DNA of 64,000 nucleotides, from contig CAWACR010000009.1 in NCBI GenBank assembly GCA_963780675.1, forward strand, positions 186,001-250,000. The letters run 5' to 3'. The stretch's first letter is position 1. Each line of letters begins with the position of its first letter. Both the position numbers and the translations under genes were made by a program. Positions 43,131 to 53,290 of the stretch are shown here, one piece after another. The notes under the pieces are model-generated. The model saw only the letters and a list, made by a program, of their open reading frames with translations. It was not told the origin of the DNA and ran no database searches. The DNA comes from JAHECE01 sp963780675 (GTDB lineage Bacteria > Actinomycetota > Actinomycetes > Actinomycetales > JAHECE01).

Positions 43131-44060
43131 ATGAGGTCGCGGCGCCTCGTGATGGTCGCGGCAGCGCTCGCCGTCGTGGTCGGCGCCGCCGGGTGCGGCG
43201 GCGCGGGCGGGCCCGTCCCGTCGTCGACCTCGAGCCCGACGGCGTCCCCGACCCCGGGGCCGAGCCTGACCACCGCAACTCCCGCCCCGCCGGCCTCGCC
43301 GTCGCCGTCGGACGTCCCGAACCCACCACCGACGACGGCGCCCCCCGAGCCGCCCTCTGCGTCACCGCCCGCACCCGCGCCGCCACCGCCTCCGGAGCCC
43401 CCGCCGTCGTCGTCAGGGGTTCCCGACGCCCTCGCGGGCGTCGACTGGGAGCGGATCCCGACGTCGTCGCCCGTCGTGGCGCTGACGTTCGACGGCGGGG
43501 CGAGCGACGCGGGAGTGGCCTCCATCCTCGGCACGCTGGCGTCCCGGGGCGTGCCGGCGACGTTCTTCGTGACCGGCGACTTCGCGCGACGTTACCCCGA
43601 CCGCGTCGCGGCGATCGCGGCCGCGGGGCACCGGCTGGGCAACCACTCGGACACCCACGCGCACTACCCGGCCCTGCTGAACGTCGAGATCACCGCGGAC
43701 CTCGCGCGGGCCGAGGGTGCGATCGCCGCGGCGGCGGGCGAGGGAGCCAAGCCCCTGTTCCGGTTCCCGTACGGCGACCGGACCTCCGCGGACATCCGCG
43801 CCGTCAACGCGGCCGGCTACGTACCGGTGCGGTGGACCGTGGACACGCTGGGCTGGGCGGGGACCGAGCGGGGCATCTCGGCGGACGTGGTGGTGCAGCG
43901 GGTGCTCGACACCCTCACCCCCGGGCAGATCGTCCTGATGCACGTGGGGGCCAACCCCGACGACGGCACGACGTTCGACGCCGACGCGCTGCCCCGGGTC
44001 ATCGACGAGCTCCGCGCACGGGGCTACACCTTCGTCACGCTCGACGCCCTCCTGGGCTGA
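43131..44060 (+). CDS. Polysaccharide deacetylase (NodB domain) lipoprotein
   Basis: The 309-residue protein has a lipoprotein signal (MRSRRLVMVAAALAVVVG, lipobox GAAGC), a Pro/Ser/Thr-rich wall-spanning linker of about 90 residues, and a NodB homology domain: VVALTFDGGASDAG (motif 1, Asp), HRLGNHSDTHAHYPAL (motif 2, the HxxxH metal site), LFRFPYGDRT (motif 3), VRWTVDTLGWAG and VLMHVGANPDDG (motif 5). It should deacetylate peptidoglycan or another cell-surface glycan. The TFDGGA variant of motif 1 is a known subgroup. GGAGAC precedes the ATG. Confidence 0.9.
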   Translation: MRSRRLVMVAAALAVVVGAAGCGGAGGPVPSSTSSPTASPTPGPSLTTATPAPPASPSPSDVPNPPPTTAPPEPPSASPPAPAPPPPPEPPPSSSGVPDALAGVDWERIPTSSPVVALTFDGGASDAGVASILGTLASRGVPATFFVTGDFARRYPDRVAAIAAAGHRLGNHSDTHAHYPALLNVEITADLARAEGAIAAAAGEGAKPLFRFPYGDRTSADIRAVNAAGYVPVRWTVDTLGWAGTERGISADVVVQRVLDTLTPGQIVLMHVGANPDDGTTFDADALPRVIDELRARGYTFVTLDALLG

Positions 44061-44101
44061 GAGCGCCCCACCCCTCGGAGCGCCCCCTTCGGAGGGCCTG
44101 A

Positions 44102-44659
44102 CTACATGTCCTCGCCGTGCTTGATCCAGTTGGTCCGCGTGCGCGCCGCGACGAGCGTCTCGCCGAAGGACGGCGGAGGGGTGTACCGGACCCACCCGCA
44201 GCGCGCGCAGCGCCAGTACCGCGGCGTCGCGTCGGTCGCACCGACCGGAGTGAAGACGTGGTCCGTGAAAGGAAGCGAGCAGATCCAGCCGCGCCCCGCG
44301 ACCAGACGGGCCTCGCTCCACGCGCCGCACCGGCGACAGGACCAGTGCGGCGGTCGCAGGGGCGTGCGCGCCACGAACACCTGCCGGTGCCCGAGGACGC
44401 GGCACCGCCACGAGCGCGTCCCGGGTCCGCCGACCACCCCGACCGGCTCGGGCGTCACGCCGGGGGGCGCCGCGCCGAGATCCTTCGCCCGGATCCGGAC
44501 GACGCCGAGGACCAGCGAGTAGATCGCCGCGCCGTAGAGCCCCCAGAGGAGGAAGTACCGGCCCAGCGTGGCCGGGGAGGCGCTCCAGACCGTGAGCACG
44601 ACCGCCGTGACGGCCAAGGCGACCCCCACCACGACAGAAACCACACCTGGCCGACGCAC
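44102..44659 (-). CDS. Two-TM protein with C-terminal zinc ribbons
   Basis: The 185-residue protein has two N-terminal TM helices (VVSVVVGVALAVTAVVLTVW and GRYFLLWGLYGAAIYSLVLGVV), then two Cys clusters, WSCRRCGAWSEA and RYWRCARCGWVRYTPPPSFGE, likely zinc ribbons, and a basic/acidic tail. I do not recognise a family. The second ribbon is clearly related to the small protein encoded next upstream. The GTG start lies 59 bp from a 14-bp palindrome. Function unknown; a membrane-tethered nucleic-acid or protein binder is possible. Confidence 0.65.
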   Translation of the reverse strand: MRRPGVVSVVVGVALAVTAVVLTVWSASPATLGRYFLLWGLYGAAIYSLVLGVVRIRAKDLGAAPPGVTPEPVGVVGGPGTRSWRCRVLGHRQVFVARTPLRPPHWSCRRCGAWSEARLVAGRGWICSLPFTDHVFTPVGATDATPRYWRCARCGWVRYTPPPSFGETLVAARTRTNWIKHGEDM

Positions 44660-44717
44660 GGCGCCTCCGCTCTGATCGTCAGGTCCCGCCCGTCGTGAGC
44701 CCGCTCTGCTCTGGCAG

Positions 44718-44731
44718 TGACCGATCGGTCA
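44718..44731. promoter_or_regulatory. Perfect 14-bp palindrome TGACCGATCGGTCA
   Basis: It is located between the two zinc-ribbon genes, 59 bp upstream of the larger one. Sequence and symmetry resemble TetR-type operators. No tetR gene is in the window. Confidence 0.4.
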
Positions 44732-44748
44732 TCGGCGTCAACGCAGAA

Positions 44749-44934
44749 TCAGAAGGTGCTCTTCCCCCAGTCGCGAGCGACGAACTCGCCCTCGGCGCCC
44801 TCGCCCAGGCCCCGCGGCGGGCTGTAGCGCACCTTCCCGCAGCGCTTGCACCGCCAGAACATGGGTGCGTCCTCGGTCTGCCCGACGACGGCGAACCTGT
44901 GGCTGGCCACCACGCACAGCACGTGAACGGACAC
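44749..44934 (-). CDS. Small zinc-ribbon protein
   Basis: The 61-residue protein VSVHVLCVVASHRF...MFWRCKRCGKVRYSPPRGLGEGAEGEF...WGKSTF has a single CxxC ribbon nearly identical in layout to the second ribbon of the downstream gene (WRCxRCGxVRYxPP). SD GGGGGAGA lies before GTG. The pair probably arose by duplication. Function unknown. Confidence 0.62.
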   Translation of the reverse strand: MSVHVLCVVASHRFAVVGQTEDAPMFWRCKRCGKVRYSPPRGLGEGAEGEFVARDWGKSTF

Positions 44935-45246
44935 GATCGTCTCCCCCCGATCCCCGGCGCTGCCCCTCGCAAACGCCTCATCCGTACTCTACCTAGGGCC
45001 TGGCTGTACGGCAAGCATGGGCCGGCAGCCCGTCGGGCCGGTCGCCTTTCGAGTGGGTCCCGCGGGCCGGGGGGTGTTCGGGGCGCCGCCGCGCCCGAGG
45101 TGACCACCCAGGACCAGCCGGGCGGGCGGGGAAGCCGGCGGCGGGCGTGGATGGGTCTGGCCGTCCGGCGAGGAACGAGCCGGACTCGTTGCCCGCCCGC
45201 CGGCTTTCCCGCACGGCCGGCGGGACCCCTTCGAGAGGCGACGTCC
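44935..45246. other. 312-nt intergenic region downstream of the Nfn gene
   Basis: No credible gene is seen; open frames here have non-coding composition. It contains the hairpin AACGAG-CCGGA-CTCGTT (45174-45190), which could end the redox operon, and GC-rich inverted stretches (GGCGGGCGGGG, GCCCGCCCGCCGG) around it. Confidence 0.5.
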
Positions 45247-48099
45247 CTACGCGAACCCGTGCCGGACGCGGCTTGCGCGCTCCTGGGCTCGGAACTGGCC
45301 GAAGCGCGGGAGGAACTTGTCCCAGTCGATGAGGTGGGCGTCGATCTCGGGGCCGTCGATGCAGGCGTGCTTGCGGATCATCTTTCCGTCGATCACCACG
45401 GGCACCATGCAGGCGCCGCACATTCCGGTGGCGTCCACCATGATCGAGTTGAGGCTCGCGACGCACGGGACGCCGTAGGGCCGGCTGAGGTCGGCGACGG
45501 CCCGCATCATCAGCGGCGGGCCGATCGTCACGACCTCGGCGATCGGGCGGCCCTCGCCGCGCCGGTTCGCCTCGAGCATCTCCTCGAGGGGACCCGTGAC
45601 GAAGCCCGGGACGCCGAAGGAGCCGTCGTTGGTGGTGTAGACGACGTCGAGCCGGTCGCCGTACTCCGCCTGGAGCCGCCCGACCCTCTCGTCGGAGCCG
45701 GTCCAGAACATGAGGTCACCGCTGCGGAACCCGGCGATCAGCGTCACGTGGTTGCCGGCCCTCAGGTGCTCGCGCATGATCGGGTAGACGGGCGGCAGGC
45801 CGAGGCCGCCGGCCGTGAAGACGACTGTGGCGCCGTCGTCGTAGCGGTGGACGTCGCTCGGCCGCCCGAGCGGGCCGGCGATCCCCTCGAAGGCGTCGCC
45901 CACCGACATCGCGTTGATCTCGATGCTGCTCGTCCCGACGCCCTGGACCACCAGGCAGATCGTGCCCGCCGCGGCGTCCCAGTCGGCCAGCGTGAGGGGG
46001 ATCAGCTCGCCGTCGGCACGCGGGAGCACGCGGACGAACTGCCCCGCCTGCGCGGCGTCGGCGACCAGCGGCGAGTGCACGGTGAACTCGACGATCCCGG
46101 GGCTCAGCTCGGCCGTGGCCAGGATCCGCTGCGCCGTCGACCCCAGGTCGGTGTAGGCCCGCGCCCGCTCGACCATCCCGCGGATCTGCTCCGCCGGCAG
46201 GTCGATCGCGCCGACGATCTCCCGGGCCGCGGCCTGACCGTCCCCGGCCGCGCGGATCGCGGTCGACCCGCCGCGCGCCGCGTCGCCGCCGGTGTAGACG
46301 CCGGCCAGCGTGGTCTCCTGCGAGCCCTCGTGGTCGAGGTCGATCGTGCCCCACTTTGTGACGTGCAGCCGCGGCTCGGAATCCTTGATGATCGGGTTCG
46401 CGCTGTTGCCGAGCGCCATGATCACGAGGTCCGCGTGGACGGTCTCCGTGCGGCCCGTGGCGACGGGACGACGGCGCCCGGAGGCGTCGGGCTCGCCCAG
46501 TTCCATCTCCTCCAGGACGGCCGCCGTGACGAAGGACGTCTTCGCGTCGCCGAGGAACTCCGTCGGCGCGCGCAGCACCTGCAGCGCGATGCCCTCCTCG
46601 AGCGCGTGGTGCAGTTCCTCCACACGGGCCGGCATCTCGGCCTGCGTGCGGCGGTAGACGATCGTGACGTGTCCGCCGAGCCGCCGGGCGGTGCGGGCGG
46701 CGTCCATCGCCGTGTTGCCCCCGCCGATGACGAGGACGTCTTTGCCGGCGATCTCCGGCAGCGGCGTCTCGTAGTCGGGCCGCAGCGCCTGCATGAGGTT
46801 CACGCGGGTGAGGAACTCGTTGGCGGACATGACGTTGACGTAGTGCTCACCCGGGACGTTCATGAACCGCGGAAGGCCCGCGCCGGTGCCCACGAAGATC
46901 CGCCAGAAGCCGGCGTCGCGCAGGTCCTGCAGCGAGGCCGTCTTGCCCACCACGAAGTTCGGCACGAACCGCCCGCCGAGCAGCTTGATCTTCCCCACGA
47001 CGTCGTCGATGAGGTCGTTGGGCAGCCGGAACTCCGGGATGCCGTAGCGCAGCACGCCGCCGAGGGCGTGGAACGCCTCGAACACCGTCACCGGGAAGCC
47101 CTCGGCCGCCAGGAGGTAGGCGTTGATCAGCCCGGACGGCCCCGAGCCGACGATGGCGACCGGCGGCTTCGCCCCGACCTCCCACGGATCCCGCCGCCCG
47201 GCGAAGCGCCGCACGTCGCCGTCGGGGTTGACCAGCTTCTCCCGCTCGGGGAGGAACCACTCGATCTGGCCGATCGCGATGGGCATCTTGTGCTGGAGGC
47301 ACACGCCCTGGCACTGGAGCTCCTGCGGGCAGACCCGTCCCGTGACGTCAGGCAGCGGGTTCGCGGACTCGATCAGCTCCATCGCCTCGCGGAAGCGCCC
47401 CTGCCCCACGAGTTCGAGCATCTGCGGGATGTGGATCTTGACCGGGCAGCCGCCCGTCGGCTCCTTGTGGTTCGCCAGGAAGATGCCGAGTTCGCAGGGC
47501 TTCTCGGCGCACTGCTTGTCGCGCAGCGCCTCGAGCCACACGAAGAGGTCGACGTCGCGCCGCGTGTAGCCGAGGTTCAGGTACCCCAGGTACCCCTGGT
47601 TGACCAGCCCGAAGTCGTGCGCCCGCGGCTCGGCGTCGCGCACGTACGGCGGGATGGCGTTGCCGGCCGGCCAGTCGACCGAGAGCCCGTCGAACATCGG
47701 GTACTTCTCCGCCAGGTGCGCGTCCAGCGCGCGGATGAACATCCGCTTCTTGCCCAGCGGCAGGTCCCAGACGAACCGCATGAGCACCGTGGATGCGTCG
47801 TCGTCGCGGGAGAGAGCCGCCCACAAGGCGCGGGTGAAGTCCGCGCCGAGCTCGCCCTGCCGGAACTCCCACGCGACGGCCTGCATCCCGTCGGCGATGA
47901 AGACGTCCCGGAAGGCGCGCGGCTCGGCCAGCAGGCGCCGCCGCAGGAGCGCGAGCTGTCGGTGGTAGGCCTCGACCTCCGCGCTGGTCTCGAGCTCGGC
48001 CACCGCGGCGCTGCTGGAGACGAGCGTGGCGCTCGCGTCGAGGTAGCGCGAGAGGTCGCCGTCCCCCGGCCGACCGGGCGCCGTCGTCGACGTACTCAT
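45247..48099 (-). CDS. Single-chain Nfn-like ferredoxin:NADP oxidoreductase (GltD-type + NfnA-type fusion)
   Basis: The 950-residue protein has an N-terminal extension of about 200 residues, then a GltD/DPYD-like half. That half carries an Fe-S cysteine domain (CAEKPCELG, GGCPVKIHIP, CPQELQCQGVC), FAD site PVAIVGSGPSGL, and NAD(P) site VLVIGGGNTAMDAARTARRLGG. The C-terminal half, from about residue 670, is NfnA/DHOD-beta-like: FVRVLPRADGELIPLTL, FTAGGLGLPPVYPI, and terminal 2Fe-2S cysteines GMCGACM...KHACIDGP. In two-subunit NfnAB these halves couple NADH and ferredoxin to NADP by flavin bifurcation; here they are fused. Its ATG overlaps the NifJ stop (ATGA), so it probably recycles the ferredoxin reduced by that enzyme. 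Confidence 0.85.
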   Translation of the reverse strand: MSTSTTAPGRPGDGDLSRYLDASATLVSSSAAVAELETSAEVEAYHRQLALLRRRLLAEPRAFRDVFIADGMQAVAWEFRQGELGADFTRALWAALSRDDDASTVLMRFVWDLPLGKKRMFIRALDAHLAEKYPMFDGLSVDWPAGNAIPPYVRDAEPRAHDFGLVNQGYLGYLNLGYTRRDVDLFVWLEALRDKQCAEKPCELGIFLANHKEPTGGCPVKIHIPQMLELVGQGRFREAMELIESANPLPDVTGRVCPQELQCQGVCLQHKMPIAIGQIEWFLPEREKLVNPDGDVRRFAGRRDPWEVGAKPPVAIVGSGPSGLINAYLLAAEGFPVTVFEAFHALGGVLRYGIPEFRLPNDLIDDVVGKIKLLGGRFVPNFVVGKTASLQDLRDAGFWRIFVGTGAGLPRFMNVPGEHYVNVMSANEFLTRVNLMQALRPDYETPLPEIAGKDVLVIGGGNTAMDAARTARRLGGHVTIVYRRTQAEMPARVEELHHALEEGIALQVLRAPTEFLGDAKTSFVTAAVLEEMELGEPDASGRRRPVATGRTETVHADLVIMALGNSANPIIKDSEPRLHVTKWGTIDLDHEGSQETTLAGVYTGGDAARGGSTAIRAAGDGQAAAREIVGAIDLPAEQIRGMVERARAYTDLGSTAQRILATAELSPGIVEFTVHSPLVADAAQAGQFVRVLPRADGELIPLTLADWDAAAGTICLVVQGVGTSSIEINAMSVGDAFEGIAGPLGRPSDVHRYDDGATVVFTAGGLGLPPVYPIMREHLRAGNHVTLIAGFRSGDLMFWTGSDERVGRLQAEYGDRLDVVYTTNDGSFGVPGFVTGPLEEMLEANRRGEGRPIAEVVTIGPPLMMRAVADLSRPYGVPCVASLNSIMVDATGMCGACMVPVVIDGKMIRKHACIDGPEIDAHLIDWDKFLPRFGQFRAQERASRVRHGFA

Positions 48100-51000
48100 C
48101 GAATGATCTCCGCGTCGCAGGTGGCCTTGACGCGGTCGATGCGGGCCTTGATCTGCGGCGTCACCTCGACCCGCTCGAGGGCGCCCGGGATCATCCGCGC
48201 GACCGTCCTCGCCTCGCCGTCGATCACCACCGTGACCTTCTCGAAGAACTGCGGGAGTTCCTGGTAGCAGGTGCCGCAGTCGGTGCAGAGCGCCTGGTCG
48301 GCCGGGTCGAGGTACACGGGGGCGTCGATCGTGCCGACCGCCGCGCCCGCCGAGGACGAGGCCGACGACGGCGCCGCCCCCACCGCGGTCCCCCGTCCTG
48401 CCGGGAGCCCACCGCCGAACGAGAAGCCTCCGCCGGCGGGCGCCGCGCTGGACGTGGCGAGGTCGGCCATCGCGCGGGCGATGTCGTCGAGCGAGGTCTC
48501 GCGGGCCGCCGTCGCCTCGTCGTAGCGGGCTCGGAGCGCCTCCAGGTCCGCCCGGTGCAGGGCGGTCAGCCGGTCCTCGTGGATCCCGGCCAGGTACTGC
48601 AGCGTCTGCCAGTACCGGCGCCGGTCCTCCACCAGCGCGACGATCGACAGCGAGCAGACCACCTTCATGAGGCGACGGTCGTCGTCGGTCGCGTAGACGA
48701 ACGGCACCCGACCCTCCCGCTGCGCCGCGGGCAGGTCCACGAACTCGTGGATCGGCACGGCGGCCGCCTCCAGCGCCGGGGACAGCCGTCGGAACTGCTT
48801 CTTGAACCGCACCTCGCCCAGGGCGAACTCCGCCGGGGTGAGCGGCGTGGTCAGGAGCGCCGTCGCGCCGTCGTCGTCCGACGTACTGGAGGGTGGAGGT
48901 GGTCCACGTGGCCTCGGCGTCCGGGTTCCCCTCGAGGGAGAACCACTCGCGCAGGCTCGCGCCGCGGCGCGGGTCGTGCACGAACAGCGGGTTCATCCGG
49001 CTCTCGACGGCCAGGCGCGCCCGCGCGTTGGAGGACGCCTCGGGTACGCCGTGCTCGGAGCCGCACGGGGTGTAGGTGTCCATGACCGCCGGCGCGCCGG
49101 TGTAGGACAGGAAGTCCATGGTGCACTTGAGGAAGTGCCCGTGGATGGCCGTGCTCGTGGCGCACACGTACACGCCGGGGTGGAACGAGGCGATGAGGCC
49201 GAGTTCCTTGCGGGCCTCGTGCTTGCCGTCGTGGGCACCGCCGAACCGGGCGAGGTCGGAGTCCTGGCCGGTGAACGACGACGTCGACGCCTGGCCCCCG
49301 GTGTTGGAGTACACGCCGGAGTTGAGGACCAGCACCTTGAGGGGCGTCTCGGTGGTGAGGATCCGCGAGAGGGCCCCGAACCCGATGTCGTAGGAGGCGC
49401 CGTCGCCGCCGATGGTCACGACGGTCGGCAGGAGCGCGACCTCCTCGGGCGTGAAGCGCTCCCAGGAGAGGGTGCGCAGCTCGGCGTCGTGCCGGGCCGG
49501 GTCGTAGGCGTCGGCCAGTTCCAGGCGGGCCGTGCGCAGCGCGCGCACGTCCGCCACGGCCTGGGCCGCGATCCCCTCGAAGATCCCCTTGGCCAGCGGC
49601 TGGGCGTCCTGGAACAGGCTGTTCACCCACGGGTCGAGGTAGGAGTTGTACGGCATGGTCGAGGCGTAGACGCTGCTGCACCCCGTGGAGTTGGCGATGA
49701 CCACCGGCGCCGGGCCGTTGCCCGTGGGCCCGCCCTCGACCAGGTACAAGCGGCGCTCGAGCGTGGCCAGCGCGGCGGTCAGGCGCTCGCGGCGCGGGGC
49801 CGCGTCGGCGCCGGTTTCAGCACCAGGGCCTCCACCTTCGCCTGCACGTCACCCACCAGGGCTTCCAGGTCTCGCAGGTGCCGACGACGGCGCTCGTCGC
49901 CCAGGGCGTGGCCGGTGGCGGTGACCAGGCGGATCGCCGTGACCTCGCCGCAGCCGCGGCACGCGCCGTGCCCGCCGGTGGTGGCGTAGTAGGCGCTGTG
50001 GTCGAGGAGGAGGCGCTTGGCGTCGCCGTCCGGCGAGGTCGCTCCCGCGCGGAAGCGCGCCGGGGTGTTCGGCAGGGTGGTCATGACCTCGAACCGCTCC
50101 TGCAACGTCCCCAGCAGGTCCGCGTCCTGGTCGAGCGGCGTGAGGGCGCCGGGCCCGCAGACGTCCACGCACTCCAGGCAACCCGTGCACTTCCAGGGGT
50201 CGATCGTGGCCGCGAACAACCCGCCCGTGCCGGGCACGTCCTTCTCCATGGCGTCGAAGAACGGCCGGGTGCGGGCCACCGGGTACGTCGCGAGCCGGTC
50301 CACCAGCGCGGCGACGTTCCGCGCGAAGGCCGGTCCGCCGTCGTCGGCCAGGCCGGCGGCAGCGCGGGCGACCACCTCGTGGAACGCCCCGGCGTCCTTG
50401 TCCTGGCGGTAGGCCGCGCGGACCCGCTCGGCGAGGGGGTAGACGTGCGCACGCAGGGCCTCGCGCTGGGGCTCCGTGGCGTCGATCGCCGCGATACCGG
50501 CCAGCAGCAGGTCGTGGATCTCGTGGACGGTGTTGGGGATCGCCGCGTCCGGGCAGACCAGCGCGCACTCCATGCAGCCGGTGCAGAGGTCGGGGTGGAA
50601 GTTCGGGACCGTGCGGCGGAAGAGGCCCTTGTCCTTGCCCGCGGCCGTGCCGGGGGGCATGAAGAGGCCCGCGCCGGGCAGCACCGGGGCCTCGCCGATC
50701 GTGCCCTCGCGGAACGGCCGCGCCACGAGGTCCTCGTAGTAGGCGTGGTCGAAGAGCCGGCTCGCCGCCGAGGCGGTCGAGCAGGTGGAGGCCGAGAGGG
50801 CCACGGTGCGCAGCGCGCGCCGGGGGGCGGGCTCGGCGTCGACCGCGAGGAGCTCGGGGGCGTCGTAGTCGACCACGGAGGTGGCGTCGATGCCCTCCTG
50901 GATGACCGCCATGTTGCCCTCGACCACGGCCTCGCCCTTGCCGCCGAACTTCTTGACGATCTGGGCGCGCACCTTCCGGGCGATCTCGTCCCCGGACGCC

Positions 51001-53177
51001 CCCGCGGACACCCGGTCCACGTGCGCGGCCACGGCGCCGATGAAGGCGATGCCCATCATGCGGGTCTCGAGGTCCTGGGTCGGCGCGTGCCGCTTGGCCA
51101 CGCTGAACGCGTCGACCACGAGGAAGCGGATCTTCTTCTCGCGGATGGTCCGGCGGGCGTACGCCGGCAGCTCGCGCCAGACCTCCACCGGCGACAAGTC
51201 GGACTGGAGGATGAACGTGCCGCCCTCCACGAGGCCCTTGAGCGGGTTGGTGTGGATGAACGCCTTGTGGTCCGGGGAGATGACCACCTCGACGTCCTCG
51301 AGCTCCGCGTTGGTGACCAGCACGGGCTCGGGGCTCAGGGTGATGTAGTAGTTGGTGGGCGCGCCGGACTTCTCCGAGCCGTACTTGGGCGCCGCCTTGG
51401 AGTGCATGCCGAGGACGCCGGCGAGGATGTCGGTGAGCAGCTTGCCGGTCGCCACCGTGCCGTAGCCGCCGACGGAGTGGAAGCGGATCCGCAGCGCCGA
51501 GGCGGGGAGCAGCGCCGGGTTGGGCTCGGTCTCCAGCGCCATGACCACGGTCTCGGGGTACGCGGCGCGCAGCCGGTCCTGGATCTCGGCCACCTCGGGC
51601 GAGGGGTCCTTCGCGAAGAACTGCGAGCCGAGGTAGATCAGCGGCGCGACCGCACCGGCCCCGCTCGTCGGCGCGGCCATGGCGCGGAAGGCGGCCACGA
51701 TGTGCCGCGGCTGCACGTCGTGCCCGCCCAGGCCGAAGATCGCCGTCGTCAGGCGCGGGACGGCGTCGAGCGCCGGGATGCCCGGGTGCGGCGGGTGGGA
51801 GGCGGCGCCGCCGTCGGCGTTCTCTCGCGCCTTGAAGAGGGCGCCCGTGACCAGGGAGGTGAGGGCCGTCTGGTCGGAGCGCTCGAGCACCGTGACATGC
51901 GTCTTGCCGGCGAGCGCGGCGGCGATCTCGGCCTCGGGGAAGGGCTGGAGGAGCTTGACGGAGACGACGCCGACCTTGAGGCCCTGGGCGCGCAGGTAGG
52001 GGACGACGGCGCGGACGTCCTCGGTGATGGAGCCGAGGCCGACCATCACGTAGTCGGCGTCCTCGACGTCGTACGTGTGGATCGGGGCGTAGGCGCGGCC
52101 GGTGAGCTCGGCGTACTCGGCCATCGCCCGGCGGGTGAGGGCGGGGACGGCGCCGGCGAAGTGCGTGCGGTGGTCGACGGCGCCCGCCTGGAAGTCCGGC
52201 TGGTTCTGCACGGGCCCGGTGAGGCCGGGGTTGTGGACGTCGACGAGCGCCGGGACGAGCTGCCGGGTGCCCTTGCGGAAGGCGTTGACCCACGCCCGCC
52301 GCCACTGGCCGTGGAGCTCCTCGGGGACCCAGGGAAGGGTGTCGCGGACCAGGGCGCCGTCGTCGTCGACCTCCACGTCCGCGGCGCGGGCGTCGAGGAA
52401 GGCGCGCAGGGCGCGCAGGTCGTCCGGGGGGAGGTCGCCGGCGTGACGGTCGAGGTACTGGCCCAGCTGCACCACGCGGCCCTTGGCCCCGAAGAGGATC
52501 TCCTGGGCCACGGTGGGAGCGGGGATGCGCCCCGCGGGGTCGCCGAGGTACTCGCGGAGCAGGGCAGGCTCCGGCAGGTGGGCCTCGCTGAGCATGTGGC
52601 TCGTACTGAAGCCGTCCATCGCGTTGGCCACGGGGATGAGCGAGAGCGCGGAGGTGCGGTAGGCGATCGCCGCGAGGTCCGCCGCCTCCTGCGGGTCGGA
52701 GCCGAAAAGGATGGTGTAGCCGGAGGAGAGGAGGGCGTAGATGTCGTCGTGGCCGGCCATGACGTTCAGCGAGTGCTTGGAGACCACACGCGCGGCGACC
52801 TGCAGCACGAAGCCGCCGATCTTCTTGCCCACCGTCACGTAGTGGGACTCCATCGCGTAGAGGATCCCCTGGCTGGAGGAGGCGTTGGAGATGAACTGCC
52901 CGCCCGTCAGCGCCGCGCCCAGGGCGCCGCTCTGCGCCGAGTGCTCGCCCTCGGTCTCGAAGAAGAACGGGTGCCGGCCCCAGACGTTGAGGCCGCCCTC
53001 GGCCCGCGCCGCCTCGAACAGCTCGGCGATCTCGGTGGAAGGGGTGATGGGATAGCCGATGACCCCGCCACAGACGTGCTTCATGACGTGCGCGACCGCG
53101 CCGTTGCCGTGGATGACGGCGGGGATCCCGGGGTACCGGGGTTCCTGAGCCGTCGTGAGGCCTGTCACCTGCAACAT
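48096..53177 (-). CDS. nifJ: NifJ-type 2-oxoacid (pyruvate):ferredoxin oxidoreductase, two apparent frameshifts
   Basis: Corrected length is about 1690 residues, longer than the usual 1170-1200. Domains in order are: alpha domain (HVCGGVIGYPITPSTEIAE near 40), gamma domain (HSVGGYGTVATGKLL), Fer4 clusters CTGCMECALVCPDAA (about 866) and CTGCLECVDVCGPGAL (about 996), TPP domain CRGCGEVTA (about 1072), GCSSVYAS, GGDGASYDIGFG (about 1257), and an extra tail with CTDCGTCYQ (about 1631). The frame breaks near 49795 (CCCC run; one base missing, otherwise ending PRAASA) and near 48880 (TACGTCGGAC; one extra G, needed for QYV then DDDGATALL). Both flanks are conserved, so the gene is probably intact in the organism. 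It oxidises pyruvate or another 2-oxoacid to acyl-CoA and reduces ferredoxin. Confidence 0.85.
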
Positions 53178-53290
53178 GCGCACCCGCTTCGTCGTCGAGA
53201 ACAGCGCTTGGATCGTGCCCCTTCTGCTTACCCCGCCGTGTCCGGGAGGGAGCGGGACCAATGGCCCCGCGGCGGCGATAGCCTGCTGTG

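Noticed and set aside
44993..45246. Possible gene in the gap after the Nfn gene
   Set aside because: Arg/Gly/Pro-rich translations lack a start with SD and show no coding bias; hairpins better explain the region.
44695..48267. 1190-codon open frame on the plus strand
   Set aside because: It is antisense to the Nfn-like gene and the NifJ tail. The translation is low-complexity His/Arg/Asp/Val-rich without any motif, as expected for shadow frames in GC-rich DNA.
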